Shown: positions 1 through 5,944 of the stretch, in pieces
How positions within the stretch are numbered: the stretch's first letter is position 1
Layout of the letters: each line of letters begins with the position of its first letter
Assembly (NCBI GenBank): GCA_002172355.2
Contig: NHGH02000007.1
Location: forward strand, 10,772 to 19,371
Reading direction: 5' to 3'
Source: Euryarchaeota archaeon TMED132
GTDB taxonomy: Archaea > Thermoplasmatota > Poseidoniia > Poseidoniales > Poseidoniaceae
DNA: 8,600 nt
Translations under genes and position numbers: made by a program
The notes under the pieces: model-generated
What the model saw: the letters and a program-made list of their open reading frames with translations, nothing else
The model's database searches: none
What the model was told of the DNA's origin: nothing

Positions 1-1226
1 TAATTTCTAATCGTTTATTCGGTGTTGTTTTTGGAGTCGCAACTCAAATTGTTGAGGAAGGAATCTGCTCTATGGAAGACGTTGATAGAGGGGCTAAAGT
101 TGGTTTAAGATGGGCCAAAGGACCATTTGAATTAATGAACAAAATTGGGATTCAAGAGTCTTATTCTATGGCTCAAAGTTATAGTGAATTATGTGTTTTA
201 GAAGATGGGACAAAGTCATGGAAAGTTCCAGAATTCTTTAAACAGCAATCAGATTCAAAAAATCCTTGGGATTTCTCTTATGTTGATACCAGTATTTCAC
301 AGGGTATAGCAACTATAACCATCAACCGTCCAGAAGCTATGAATGCTCTTAATGAGACAGTAGTGGCACAACTTGGAGATGCAGTTCAACAAGCCAATAA
401 CGATGATTCAGTACATACTATTGTTCTAGATGGTGCTGGAAAAGCATTTGTTGCAGGTGCGGACGTGAAATTCTTTGTTGACAAGATAAAAGCCGAATCA
501 ATTGATGATATTTACGAATTTACTGCTAATGGTCATGCTGTTCTTAATTCGATTGAAAATTCTAGTAAGACTACCATTGCCTTGACCACAGGATTAGCCT
601 TGGGTGGCGGATTAGAATTAGCGTTAAGTTGTGATTATAGAATCGGTACTCGAAGGACTCAATTTAGATTCCCTGAAACTTCGATTGGAATTTATCCAGG
701 ACTTGGAGGTTCGCAAAGACCTGCTAAGATCTGCGGAATTCCCGCTGCTCGTTGGGCCGTATTAGGCGGTAATTTCATGAATGCTCAGATGGCTTCAGAC
801 TTGGGGTTAATTACCCACTTAGTAGAAGTCTCTGCAGTTGAATCATGCATTTCTGATTGCTCTAAGGTTGGTAAACCAGAAAATAAGTATCCAGGCGTTC
901 CAGCAGAAGCAGAGAGTCAGGTGGCAAAGTTTGCTACAGAATTCTACAGTGATTCGAATATCAAAACTCTACTTGAAGGACAATGCCCTGAAGGTTTTGA
1001 TAGTGAGGATAAGAATGTTTCAAGGCAATTAAAGAATCTAAAGTTTACAGCACCTATTGCACTTTTGATGGCTAGTGATTTGATAGATGCTACAGCGACT
1101 AATTCACTTGAAGATGGCTTGGATATGGAATTATCAAAATTACATGATATATTTGCAACCAATGATGCTTTAGAAGGCTTATCAGCACTCATCGAAGGGC
1201 GTCGCCCAACTTACAATAATTCTTAA
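1..1226 (+). CDS. bifunctional 3-hydroxyacyl-CoA dehydrogenase / enoyl-CoA hydratase, 5'-truncated by the window edge
   Basis: This enzyme hydrates trans-2-enoyl-CoA and oxidises the resulting 3-hydroxyacyl-CoA with NAD in the cytoplasm, in beta-oxidation or a related acyl-CoA route. The frame is open to the left edge, and codons before the first ATG (72) read as a normal dehydrogenase C-terminal domain (NRLFG, then IVEEGI..MEDVDRG and GPFELMNKIG). ATG 72 is therefore internal and the true start with the NAD-binding domain lies upstream. The hydratase/crotonase domain begins about 70 residues after ATG 72. It shows TITINRPEAMNAL, the oxyanion-hole segment GKAFVAGAD, and both acidic residues of true hydratases: E182 in GGGLELAL and E202 in FPETSIG, 20 apart as in the family (numbering from ATG 72). 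The order dehydrogenase then hydratase is the one usual in archaea and the reverse of bacterial FadB. It ends with TAA directly against the stop of the convergent gene. Substrate chain length cannot be read from the sequence. Confidence 0.93.
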   Translation, partial: ISNRLFGVVFGVATQIVEEGICSMEDVDRGAKVGLRWAKGPFELMNKIGIQESYSMAQSYSELCVLEDGTKSWKVPEFFKQQSDSKNPWDFSYVDTSISQGIATITINRPEAMNALNETVVAQLGDAVQQANNDDSVHTIVLDGAGKAFVAGADVKFFVDKIKAESIDDIYEFTANGHAVLNSIENSSKTTIALTTGLALGGGLELALSCDYRIGTRRTQFRFPETSIGIYPGLGGSQRPAKICGIPAARWAVLGGNFMNAQMASDLGLITHLVEVSAVESCISDCSKVGKPENKYPGVPAEAESQVAKFATEFYSDSNIKTLLEGQCPEGFDSEDKNVSRQLKNLKFTAPIALLMASDLIDATATNSLEDGLDMELSKLHDIFATNDALEGLSALIEGRRPTYNNS

Positions 1227-1466
1227 TCAGGCCCACTTTGTCTGCATTGAAATTATACTTTGAATTAATTCTTCAAGGTTCAATACTTCTTCACTTTCTT
1301 TGGCGAATGCAATCCTACTTGTGACCGCTTCAACTAGTTCCATACTTGGCTTTTCTTGGATTATATTAGCAATGACCTGTTCTATGGTTTGTCCTTTACC
1401 ATGTAAGATCGCCAGTCTTGCTTTAGCGAGTTCTTCTTCGTCTTTTGGTTCTCTAACACCAGTCAT
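1227..1466 (-). CDS. 79-residue helical protein of unknown function, third gene of an E1-JAMM operon
   Basis: I do not recognise this protein. It is acidic in its first part (KDEEELAKAR), has no cysteine, no membrane segment and no signal peptide, and looks helical throughout, with heptad-like hydrophobic spacing (IEQVIANIIQ, LNLEELIQSIISM). It does not end in Gly-Gly, so it is not an obvious ubiquitin-like or SAMP/ThiS-type modifier, and it is too short and lacks the cysteine for an E2. That it is a real gene is supported by an ATGA overlap with the upstream JAMM gene and a perfect GGAGG seven bases before the ATG. By position it may be an adaptor, a partner or a substrate of the E1-like and JAMM proteins; that is inference. 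Its stop codon is immediately adjacent to the stop of the convergent dehydrogenase/hydratase gene. Confidence 0.75.
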   Translation of the reverse strand: MTGVREPKDEEELAKARLAILHGKGQTIEQVIANIIQEKPSMELVEAVTSRIAFAKESEEVLNLEELIQSIISMQTKWA

Positions 1467-2020
1467 GCAACTTCCTCCAATACTACTTTTTGGTTTAATT
1501 GATTATACCATTCTTGCCAACCCAAAACGCCCTCATCACTCCACTGACTCAATGGACCCTTATCTTCGATACGTTCTGTTATGTCACTTAATTTATTGAA
1601 ATTTGAGTTTAGGGCTTGTTTAATTCCTGGTGAACCAAGCACCAGTGCTTTTTCGATTATCGAGCAGCCAAGTGCTAGGCTATTTGTATCTGTAGAACTC
1701 CAGTAAGCCATGAATCCAGGGTGGGTATGTACCCATATTTTGAATGGAGCCATAAAGCCATGAGGGGCTTTTAGTATCACTCTTCCAGGGTCGCCCCAGT
1801 CCAAAGAAACATTATCTTCACTGTCTATTAATACTGAAGTTTCTAATCCTGCTAAAAGTGATAGTGAATATACTACGTCCCATCTTCCCAAGGAAGCTGC
1901 TTTTCTTTGTACATCTAACAGTAAAGGATTCTCTATATCTTTTTCTTTTGCCAGTTGACAAATGTCAAACCATTCCTCATTGCTAATCTCTAATTGTTCA
2001 ATATGTGGTATCTCTATCAT
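1463..2020 (-). CDS. JAMM/MPN-family metalloprotease (predicted deconjugating isopeptidase)
   Basis: This is a predicted zinc-dependent isopeptidase of the JAB1/MPN/Mov34 fold, the family that removes ubiquitin, SAMP or other ubiquitin-like proteins, or trims carrier-protein tails. The 185-residue protein contains an exact JAMM signature H-x-H-x7-S-x-x-D: H98, H100, S108 and D111 in HTHPGFMAYWSSTD. E60, in a hydrophobic strand reading LLAGLETSVLI, is a good candidate for the catalytic glutamate at the start of the fold. The first roughly 45 residues are an extra, mostly helical segment, and the C-terminal 50 residues (many Trp/Gln/Asn) are not typical of minimal JAMM proteins. No signal peptide is visible, so it is likely cytoplasmic. 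The gene overlaps the E1-like gene upstream and the 79-residue gene downstream by ATGA and has its own AAGGAGG site. Deconjugation is the likely role, but processing of a sulfur-carrier protein is equally possible. Confidence 0.87.
   Translation of the reverse strand: MIEIPHIEQLEISNEEWFDICQLAKEKDIENPLLLDVQRKAASLGRWDVVYSLSLLAGLETSVLIDSEDNVSLDWGDPGRVILKAPHGFMAPFKIWVHTHPGFMAYWSSTDTNSLALGCSIIEKALVLGSPGIKQALNSNFNKLSDITERIEDKGPLSQWSDEGVLGWQEWYNQLNQKVVLEEVA
1474..1478 (-). promoter_or_regulatory. Shine-Dalgarno site of the 79-residue gene
   Basis: GGAGG on the minus strand lies 7 bases before the ATG at 1466. It sits inside the last codons of the JAMM gene, so translation of the two is probably coupled. 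It is the main argument that this short ORF is translated. Confidence 0.8.
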
Positions 2021-2670
2021 TGTGTTGCCTCCTTTTTACTTCTAATATCAGGGAAAGTAAGTTGTCCAAAGTTCATCGAACCCATCGCTTGTATTGGGGA
2101 GGGGCTCTTTCTGAGTTGTTGCAAAGCCCATTGGGCTCCATATGAAGCAGATATTGCAAAACCGAATTCTAGATTGCCGAGGTTTAACGCACCTTCATGC
2201 TGACAACTCTTTGGTTCATGGTCAGGAGTCATATGGGCGACGAGTTCTCTTTCACTATCTGATGATAGAATTAGATAACCATCTCCACCACACCTCAGGT
2301 CTATCCAAGGAATATCAAGAGAATGAACCAATCTTCGAGGTTCAGGTCTATCGACACAAATGATGACATAATCGGAATTTTTAACCTGCTCTATATTTCT
2401 AAAATTTTCACTTATCGCAATGACTGAAACTGGGTCTTCGTCTAGTATATACCTCGATGCTAAACATTCAACCTTTGCTTTGCCGACATCAGATGTAGTA
2501 TATTTTTGATGGCCCAAATTAGTATCTTCTACAATGTCCCCATCCATGATAATTATTTCACATTCCAACTTTATTCTTCTAAGAGCCGGAATGAGTAAAT
2601 CAACGGTTTGACTACCGATGCCACCAGCACCAATAATTGTCAATACTGGTCGCCTAATATCCATCGACAT
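2017..2670 (-). CDS. ThiF/MoeB/E1-like adenylating enzyme, short single-domain form
   Basis: Proteins of this family bind ATP and adenylate the C-terminal glycine of a ubiquitin-like or sulfur-carrier protein. The 217 residues read as one adenylation domain: nucleotide loop GAGGIGS (14-20), acidic IIMDGDIVEDTNL (40-52) where the family binds ribose and the Asn of the NL motif, K66 in DVGKAKVE, D107 in CVDRPEPRR, and a C-terminal crossover helix region GFAISASYGAQWALQQL. C156 in the segment before this helix aligns by eye with the Cys used by ThiF/MoeB-type enzymes. Oddities are that the usual NLxRQ is NLGHQ, so the ATP-contacting arginine appears as H54, and that the CxxC zinc pairs are absent. 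There is no rhodanese or E2-binding domain. It is the first gene of a three-gene operon and appears leaderless. The start ATG is chosen from the TATA-box spacing; a second ATG two codons later is possible. The partner modifier is not encoded nearby. Confidence 0.85.
   Translation of the reverse strand: MSMDIRRPVLTIIGAGGIGSQTVDLLIPALRRIKLECEIIIMDGDIVEDTNLGHQKYTTSDVGKAKVECLASRYILDEDPVSVIAISENFRNIEQVKNSDYVIICVDRPEPRRLVHSLDIPWIDLRCGGDGYLILSSDSERELVAHMTPDHEPKSCQHEGALNLGNLEFGFAISASYGAQWALQQLRKSPSPIQAMGSMNFGQLTFPDIRSKKEATQ
2028..2034 (-). promoter_or_regulatory. Shine-Dalgarno site of the JAMM gene
   Basis: AAGGAGG on the minus strand, 7 bases before the ATG at 2020, lies inside the end of the E1-like gene (its lysine/glutamate codons). 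It fixes the JAMM start and supports coupled translation. Confidence 0.82.
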
Positions 2671-2693
2671 GCCATATAATCAATTCAACACCA

Positions 2694-2699
2694 TTTAAA
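2694..2699 (-). promoter_or_regulatory. TATA-like box of the E1-JAMM operon
   Basis: TTTAAA begins 29 bases before the ATG at 2670 and no Shine-Dalgarno site precedes that ATG. With the usual archaeal distance from TATA box to start site, transcription would begin at or next to the ATG, giving a leaderless mRNA. The surrounding region is AT-rich, so a chance match is possible. Confidence 0.5.
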
Positions 2700-2754
2700 C
2701 AATTAATCACCTATATCTCACGATTTTCAATGATTATTTTCGCCGACATTTGAA

Positions 2755-2760
2755 AAGGAG
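2755..2760 (+). promoter_or_regulatory. possible Shine-Dalgarno site before the GDP-mannose dehydratase gene
   Basis: AAGGAG lies 17 bases before the ATG at 2778, an unusually long spacer. The ATG at 2778 is nevertheless the only normal start, because an in-frame TGA stands at 2751-2753 and no other start codon lies between. Another ATG at 2762 is in a different frame and opens only 29 codons. Confidence 0.4.
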
Positions 2761-2777
2761 AATGCCTACGCAGGTTC

Positions 2778-3842
2778 ATGGGCGACAAAGTGGCGGTTAT
2801 TACTGGCGTAACGGGTCAAGATGGTTCTTATCTAGCAGAGTTATTGCTTGAAAAGGGATATGTCGTCTATGGATTAGTTCGAAGAGTTTCACAACCAACC
2901 CTTGGGAGAAGTCTGATTAATCACTTGATAGACAACGAAAAGTTCCATTTGATAAATGGTGACTTAGCAGACCAAAATTCGATTGATAATGCAGTATCAA
3001 CCGCTCAACCTGATGAATTTTATAATCTAGGTGCTATGTCCTTTGTTCCAGAATCTTGGAGGTCTCCTATGATGACTGCAGATATTACTGGATTAGGTGC
3101 TTTGCGATGTCTCGAAGCAATAAGAAAGCATGCCCCTAATTGTAAGTTTTACCAAGCAGGTTCTTCAGAACAATATGGTAAAGTTAGACATGTTCCTCAA
3201 ACCGAAGAGACACCATTCCACCCTAGGTCTCCTTATGGATGCGCTAAGGTATTTGCATTTGAAATAACTAGAAATTATCGAGAATCATATGACATGTTTG
3301 CTTGTACAGGGATCTTATTTAATCACGAAAGCCCACGACGTGGACTTGAATTTGTTACACGAAAAGTCACTATGACGGCAGCAAGAATTGCTCATGGGTT
3401 TGACCAGTGTCTATGGATTGGAAATGTAGAAGCAAAGCGTGACTGGGGTTATGCTGGAGATTATGTTGAGATGCAATGGAGAATGTTACAACAAGAAAAG
3501 CCAGAAGACTTTGTTGTCGCTACAGGAAGGACGCACAGTGTGAGAGATATGATTTCACTTGCTTTCTCACACGTAGGCATGACTTTAACCTGGTCTGGCG
3601 AAGGAGTAGACACAATAGCAACTGACCAAAATGGAGAAGTTAGAGTTAGAACAAATCCGAAATTCTTCCGTCCAGCAGAAGTTGATTTGCTGATTGGAGA
3701 TGCTTCACTGTCTCAAAAAGAACTTGGATGGGTTCCTGAAACTTCCTTTGAACAATTGGTAGCAATGATGGTTGATTCTGATATGAAGATAGTCCAAGAA
3801 GCTGTAGATGGAGGATATGCGCCTCCAACTCCTCCAGAATGA
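2778..3842 (+). CDS. gmd: GDP-mannose 4,6-dehydratase
   Basis: This short-chain dehydrogenase-type enzyme converts GDP-D-mannose to GDP-4-keto-6-deoxy-D-mannose, the precursor of GDP-fucose, GDP-rhamnose and related sugars used in surface glycans or protein glycosylation. The 354 residues match the family length. The N-terminal Rossmann loop is GVTGQDG (10-16), followed by LAELLLEKGY and the RR pair near 35-36 that contacts the NADP phosphate. Catalytic residues are S129 and E131 (GSSEQYG), Y153 and K157 (YGCAK); the first replaces the Thr of E. coli Gmd with Ser, a common variant. The highly typical FNHESPRRGLEFVTRK follows at 181-196, then RDWGYAGDYVE. No GDP-fucose synthase or other nucleotide-sugar gene is beside it, so the final sugar is unknown. 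It is divergent from the E1-like operon across a 107-bp gap and is followed after 13 bases by the GST-like gene, probably on the same mRNA. Confidence 0.95.
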   Translation: MGDKVAVITGVTGQDGSYLAELLLEKGYVVYGLVRRVSQPTLGRSLINHLIDNEKFHLINGDLADQNSIDNAVSTAQPDEFYNLGAMSFVPESWRSPMMTADITGLGALRCLEAIRKHAPNCKFYQAGSSEQYGKVRHVPQTEETPFHPRSPYGCAKVFAFEITRNYRESYDMFACTGILFNHESPRRGLEFVTRKVTMTAARIAHGFDQCLWIGNVEAKRDWGYAGDYVEMQWRMLQQEKPEDFVVATGRTHSVRDMISLAFSHVGMTLTWSGEGVDTIATDQNGEVRVRTNPKFFRPAEVDLLIGDASLSQKELGWVPETSFEQLVAMMVDSDMKIVQEAVDGGYAPPTPPE

Positions 3843-3855
3843 TGGGGCTTTGTAA

Positions 3856-4464
3856 ATGACAGATAGCCCGATTCTGTATAGTTTTAGACGTTGTCCATAT
3901 GCGATGAGGGCAAGAATGTCAATCGTTAGAAATGAGTTTCGTGTAGAACACCGAGAAGTGATTTTACGTGATAGACCAGAACATATGATGGAGATTTCAC
4001 CTAAAGGAACCGTTCCTGTTTTACTATTGCCCGATGGTCGAGTGATTGAGGAAAGTCTTGAGATAATGCAACATGTTCTTGACTGGCAACTCAGCGATAT
4101 TGAAAGTCGATGGGTTTCAAGAAATGATGACGAATTTAAGTTTCATCTCGATAGATACAAATATCCAAATCGATATGATGATGTAGACGGTTTACATCAT
4201 CGTCAACAAGCCTCAGTCTACCTTAATGAACTGAATACTTTCCTAGATGGTGGAGAAATTAATTCTTCATTAAGCGATGCTCTTTTCCCATTTGTTCGTC
4301 AATTTGCTAATCATGACAGAGATTGGTTTGATTCACAAAATTGGTCTAACGTACACGAGTGGCTTTCAAGTAATCTAGAAAGTTCTGAATTCAAAACTTG
4401 CATGAAGAAGTATAAGCAATGGCATCAAGGGGATGAACCAATTTATTTCCCAATCATTGAATGA
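3856..4464 (+). CDS. glutathione S-transferase-like protein (thioredoxin-fold N-terminus, helical C-terminus)
   Basis: The 202 residues have the layout of a cytosolic GST-family protein. The N-terminal thioredoxin-like domain starts with LYSFRRCPYAMRARM, in which C13-P14-Y15 is the redox or thiol-binding corner seen in glutaredoxin-2-like and omega-type GSTs. The loop with the cis-proline is GTVPVL (V53-P54), and E66-S67 matches the ES pair that holds the gamma-glutamyl group in true GSTs. The helical C-terminal domain contains SDALFPFVRQFANHDRDWF, which matches an uncharacterised bacterial GST subgroup. Most archaea are not known to make glutathione, so the thiol cofactor may be different and the gene may have come from bacteria; this is inference. 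It follows gmd by 13 bases with only a weak ribosome-binding sequence (GATGGGG) before its ATG, and its 3' end overlaps the convergent taw1 gene by 11 bases. Confidence 0.85.
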   Translation: MTDSPILYSFRRCPYAMRARMSIVRNEFRVEHREVILRDRPEHMMEISPKGTVPVLLLPDGRVIEESLEIMQHVLDWQLSDIESRWVSRNDDEFKFHLDRYKYPNRYDDVDGLHHRQQASVYLNELNTFLDGGEINSSLSDALFPFVRQFANHDRDWFDSQNWSNVHEWLSSNLESSEFKTCMKKYKQWHQGDEPIYFPIIE

Positions 4465-5461
4465 TCGGTAGATGTTTAACCGACGGTGCTATACCTAAAT
4501 CTTCAGGGAAGAACATAGTTGCTTTAGGTATTGGCATAGGGGAGATTTCTTGGCCTACAAGAGCGACTCTACTAGGTTTGGAATCAGATAGAATCTTTCT
4601 TCCAGTAAGAGGAGCGATCTTGGCAGAGAAATCCATGATGTCATCATGTCTTGGCATATTTTCAGCGCTTAAATTCTCTCTACTATGGCCGACAAAAACA
4701 TATCCTTTGTTTTCTATAAAGTCAGGGTCTGCTCTATTGTCAAGCGCAGCAAATTGTTCGATGTGCTTATCGCTCATATTGATACCTTTCATCAAAGTAT
4801 GGCGACAAACAATTCGAGTATCTAATGATGGCAATAAGTCGATTGTTTTCTCAAATTGCTCCCATGCTCTAGTATTCCACTTTGGCTTACATACCTCATC
4901 GAAGACCTTCTTATTTGGTGCATCAACAGAGACATAGAGTTGTGTTGGAAGAGTATCTAATTTTTCTAAAATTTTAGGAAATGTACCATTGGTTACTAGC
5001 ATTGTAGTCATTCCATGCTTATGGCACAAGTCCATATATTCAGCAAGCCTGGTGTAAAGAGTAGGTTCACCATTAAGTGAAATCGCGACATGTTTTGGAT
5101 TTTGAGCATCCAACCACTTTTCCCTAGGCACCTTTGGATTACCACCAAATCCAGAGAGTAATCTACGTTGTGCTCTTACAGATTCATACAATAGTTCCAT
5201 TGGGTCTTGGTCAGTCAACTCAAGAGTATCCATATGCGGCTCTCTCCAACAGTAGGTACAAGCTAGATTACACTGGTCTACCACAGGTGAGGTTTGCATA
5301 CAATTATGGCTTTGAACACCGTAGAATTTACCTTTGTAGCATTGTCTATCTCTAAGAAGAGATTCTTTGGTCCAATGGCAAGTTTTTACTCCACCATGTT
5401 CTCCAACAATGTGGTATCTCTGCTTCTGTAATTTTGCTTTTAATGCTAAGTCCATACCCAT
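4454..5461 (-). CDS. taw1: 4-demethylwyosine synthase (TYW1/Taw1), radical SAM tRNA-Phe modification enzyme
   Basis: This enzyme condenses N1-methylguanosine-37 of tRNA-Phe with pyruvate to build the tricyclic 4-demethylwyosine base that stabilises the reading frame. Counting from ATG 5461 (335 residues), the radical SAM cluster cysteines are C64, C68 and C71 in CNLACTYCWR. The second cluster cysteines are C28, C41 and C54, spaced 13 and 13, the same spacing as I recall for the Methanocaldococcus enzyme. Other family marks are CYKGKFYGVQSHNC, SLNGEPTLY, LVTNGT, and a C-terminal YVFVGHSRENL. The longest reading frame begins at GTG 5497. I prefer ATG 5461 because AGGAG lies 9 bases before it and the cysteines then fall where they do in characterised homologues; ATG 5455 is a third choice. 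The gene is monocistronic on the minus strand, divergent from the small-ORF/AlkB group, and overlaps the GST-like gene tail to tail. It is the best taxonomic marker here. Confidence 0.95.
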   Translation of the reverse strand: MGMDLALKAKLQKQRYHIVGEHGGVKTCHWTKESLLRDRQCYKGKFYGVQSHNCMQTSPVVDQCNLACTYCWREPHMDTLELTDQDPMELLYESVRAQRRLLSGFGGNPKVPREKWLDAQNPKHVAISLNGEPTLYTRLAEYMDLCHKHGMTTMLVTNGTFPKILEKLDTLPTQLYVSVDAPNKKVFDEVCKPKWNTRAWEQFEKTIDLLPSLDTRIVCRHTLMKGINMSDKHIEQFAALDNRADPDFIENKGYVFVGHSRENLSAENMPRHDDIMDFSAKIAPLTGRKILSDSKPSRVALVGQEISPMPIPKATMFFPEDLGIAPSVKHLPIIQ

Positions 5462-5470
5462 TGGGTCACG

Positions 5471-5475
5471 CTCCT
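5471..5475 (-). promoter_or_regulatory. Shine-Dalgarno site favouring the internal ATG of taw1
   Basis: AGGAG on the minus strand ends 9 bases before the ATG at 5461. The alternative GTG at 5497 has no such site. This is the basis for preferring the shorter taw1 product. Confidence 0.5.
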
Positions 5476-5493
5476 GAGCCGTCAGCCACTGTT

Positions 5494-5505
5494 CCACAGA
5501 TGTGG
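5494..5505. repeat. short inverted repeat CCACA-GA-TGTGG upstream of taw1
   Basis: Two perfect 5-base arms are separated by 2 bases. It straddles the alternative GTG start at 5497 and lies 33-44 bases before the preferred ATG. It could be an operator half-site pair or chance; the arms are short. Confidence 0.3.
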
Positions 5506-5720
5506 GGTTGGGTTAGGCTCGGACATTCATCCGAAATCCTTCCTGATTATCAATGGCGCGCTTACTTATTTACAGTCGATTAGAAGATTGTGTGCGTATG
5601 CTCGTGACTTTGGAGAGATTTTGTTGAATGCGTTGATATTTAGTAAATAATGACATAAATACGATGTATTTTAAAACACTTACTTTAGTTATTACACCTA
5701 TGTGTTGGCTTTGTTACCGC

Positions 5721-5731
5721 TTATTAATATA
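5721..5731 (+). promoter_or_regulatory. TATA-like box before the two small ORFs
   Basis: TTATTAATATA would place a transcription start near 5747-5752, leaving a leader of about 30 bases that includes the strong ribosome binding site at 5771. A TTTAAA at 5746-5751 is an alternative, but it would start transcription inside that site. Confidence 0.4.
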
Positions 5732-5770
5732 GGTTGGGTGCGTAATTTAAACTGAAGCAAAAGAACATGC

Positions 5771-5778
5771 GAGGCGAT
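5771..5778 (+). promoter_or_regulatory. strong Shine-Dalgarno site of the 53-residue ORF
   Basis: GAGGCGAT differs by one base from GAGGTGAT, the extended complement of the 16S rRNA 3' end, and stands 4 bases before the ATG at 5783 (GAGG core 8 bases before). The same site recurs before the next ORF. Confidence 0.72.
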
Positions 5779-5782
5779 GATA

Positions 5783-5944
5783 ATGGATAAAGAATTAGAA
5801 AATTTTGTAGAACAAGCAATGGAAAAACAAGTATATCGAAATGGAATATTTTCGAATTGGATTGAGGCTGTAGTTAAGTCTATGGCAGATTTTAGGGCTA
5901 CTCCCGATAATCGTGGAATGTATGGCATCAGAGGTGATGAGTGA
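5783..5944 (+). CDS. 53-residue microprotein, first of a paralogous pair; function unknown
   Basis: I do not recognise this protein. It starts MDKELENFVEQAMEKQVYRN, then GIFSNWIEAVVKSM, and ends RGMYGIRGDE. The first 35 residues look like one or two amphipathic helices; there is no cysteine, no hydrophobic membrane span and no zinc-binding pattern, so it is not a rubredoxin despite lying near an AlkB-like gene. Support for translation comes from the near-perfect GAGGCGAT site, from the 12-of-22 match to the next ORF, and from the TGATG junction where its stop overlaps the next start by one base. Its last codons double as the ribosome binding site of the next ORF. It may be co-transcribed with the AlkB-like gene downstream; whether it acts on that enzyme is unknown. 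Confidence 0.65.
   Translation: MDKELENFVEQAMEKQVYRNGIFSNWIEAVVKSMADFRATPDNRGMYGIRGDE
5931..5938 (+). promoter_or_regulatory. perfect Shine-Dalgarno site of the 40-residue ORF
   Basis: GAGGTGAT, within the last codons of the 53-residue ORF, lies 5 bases before the ATG at 5944. A GTG at 5941 is in frame directly before this ATG. Confidence 0.72.

Larger units (their letters stand above)
5462..5782. other. intergenic region between divergent taw1 and the small-ORF/AlkB group
   Basis: About 320 bp hold no ORF I can support on either strand; a minus-strand frame from 5928 to 5698 is best explained as a shadow of the first small ORF. I see no tRNA, no recognisable structured RNA and no direct repeats. 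The right half is very AT-rich and carries the TATA-like box at 5721. The left half carries a short inverted repeat (5494-5505) and a weaker one, TCGGA-CATTCA-TCCGA (5519-5534). Promoters for both directions must lie here. Confidence 0.6.

Noticed and set aside
72..74. ATG as the start of the dehydrogenase/hydratase gene
   Set aside because: The same frame is open to position 3 and encodes conserved dehydrogenase residues before this ATG, so it is an internal methionine and the gene is cut by the window edge.
1227..1466. 79-residue protein as a ubiquitin-like modifier
   Set aside because: There is no C-terminal glycine pair and the sequence looks all-helical rather than beta-grasp.
1300..1599. 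99-codon plus-strand ORF across the 79-residue and JAMM genes
   Set aside because: The minus-strand genes here have JAMM motifs, coupled overlaps and ribosome binding sites; this is their antisense shadow.
2762..2851. 29-codon upstream ORF overlapping the gmd start
   Set aside because: Its ATG is only one base after AAGGAG, too close for a normal site, and the product has no features. It is more likely chance, though it does make the gmd start context odd.
4461..4937. 158-codon plus-strand ORF antisense to taw1
   Set aside because: It lies wholly opposite a well-conserved radical SAM enzyme, has no recognisable motif, and is a shadow frame.
5698..5928. 76-codon minus-strand ORF opposite the 53-residue microprotein
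   Set aside because: The plus strand has a near-perfect ribosome binding site and a paralogous neighbour. The minus frame covers promoter-like AT-rich DNA and has low-complexity composition.
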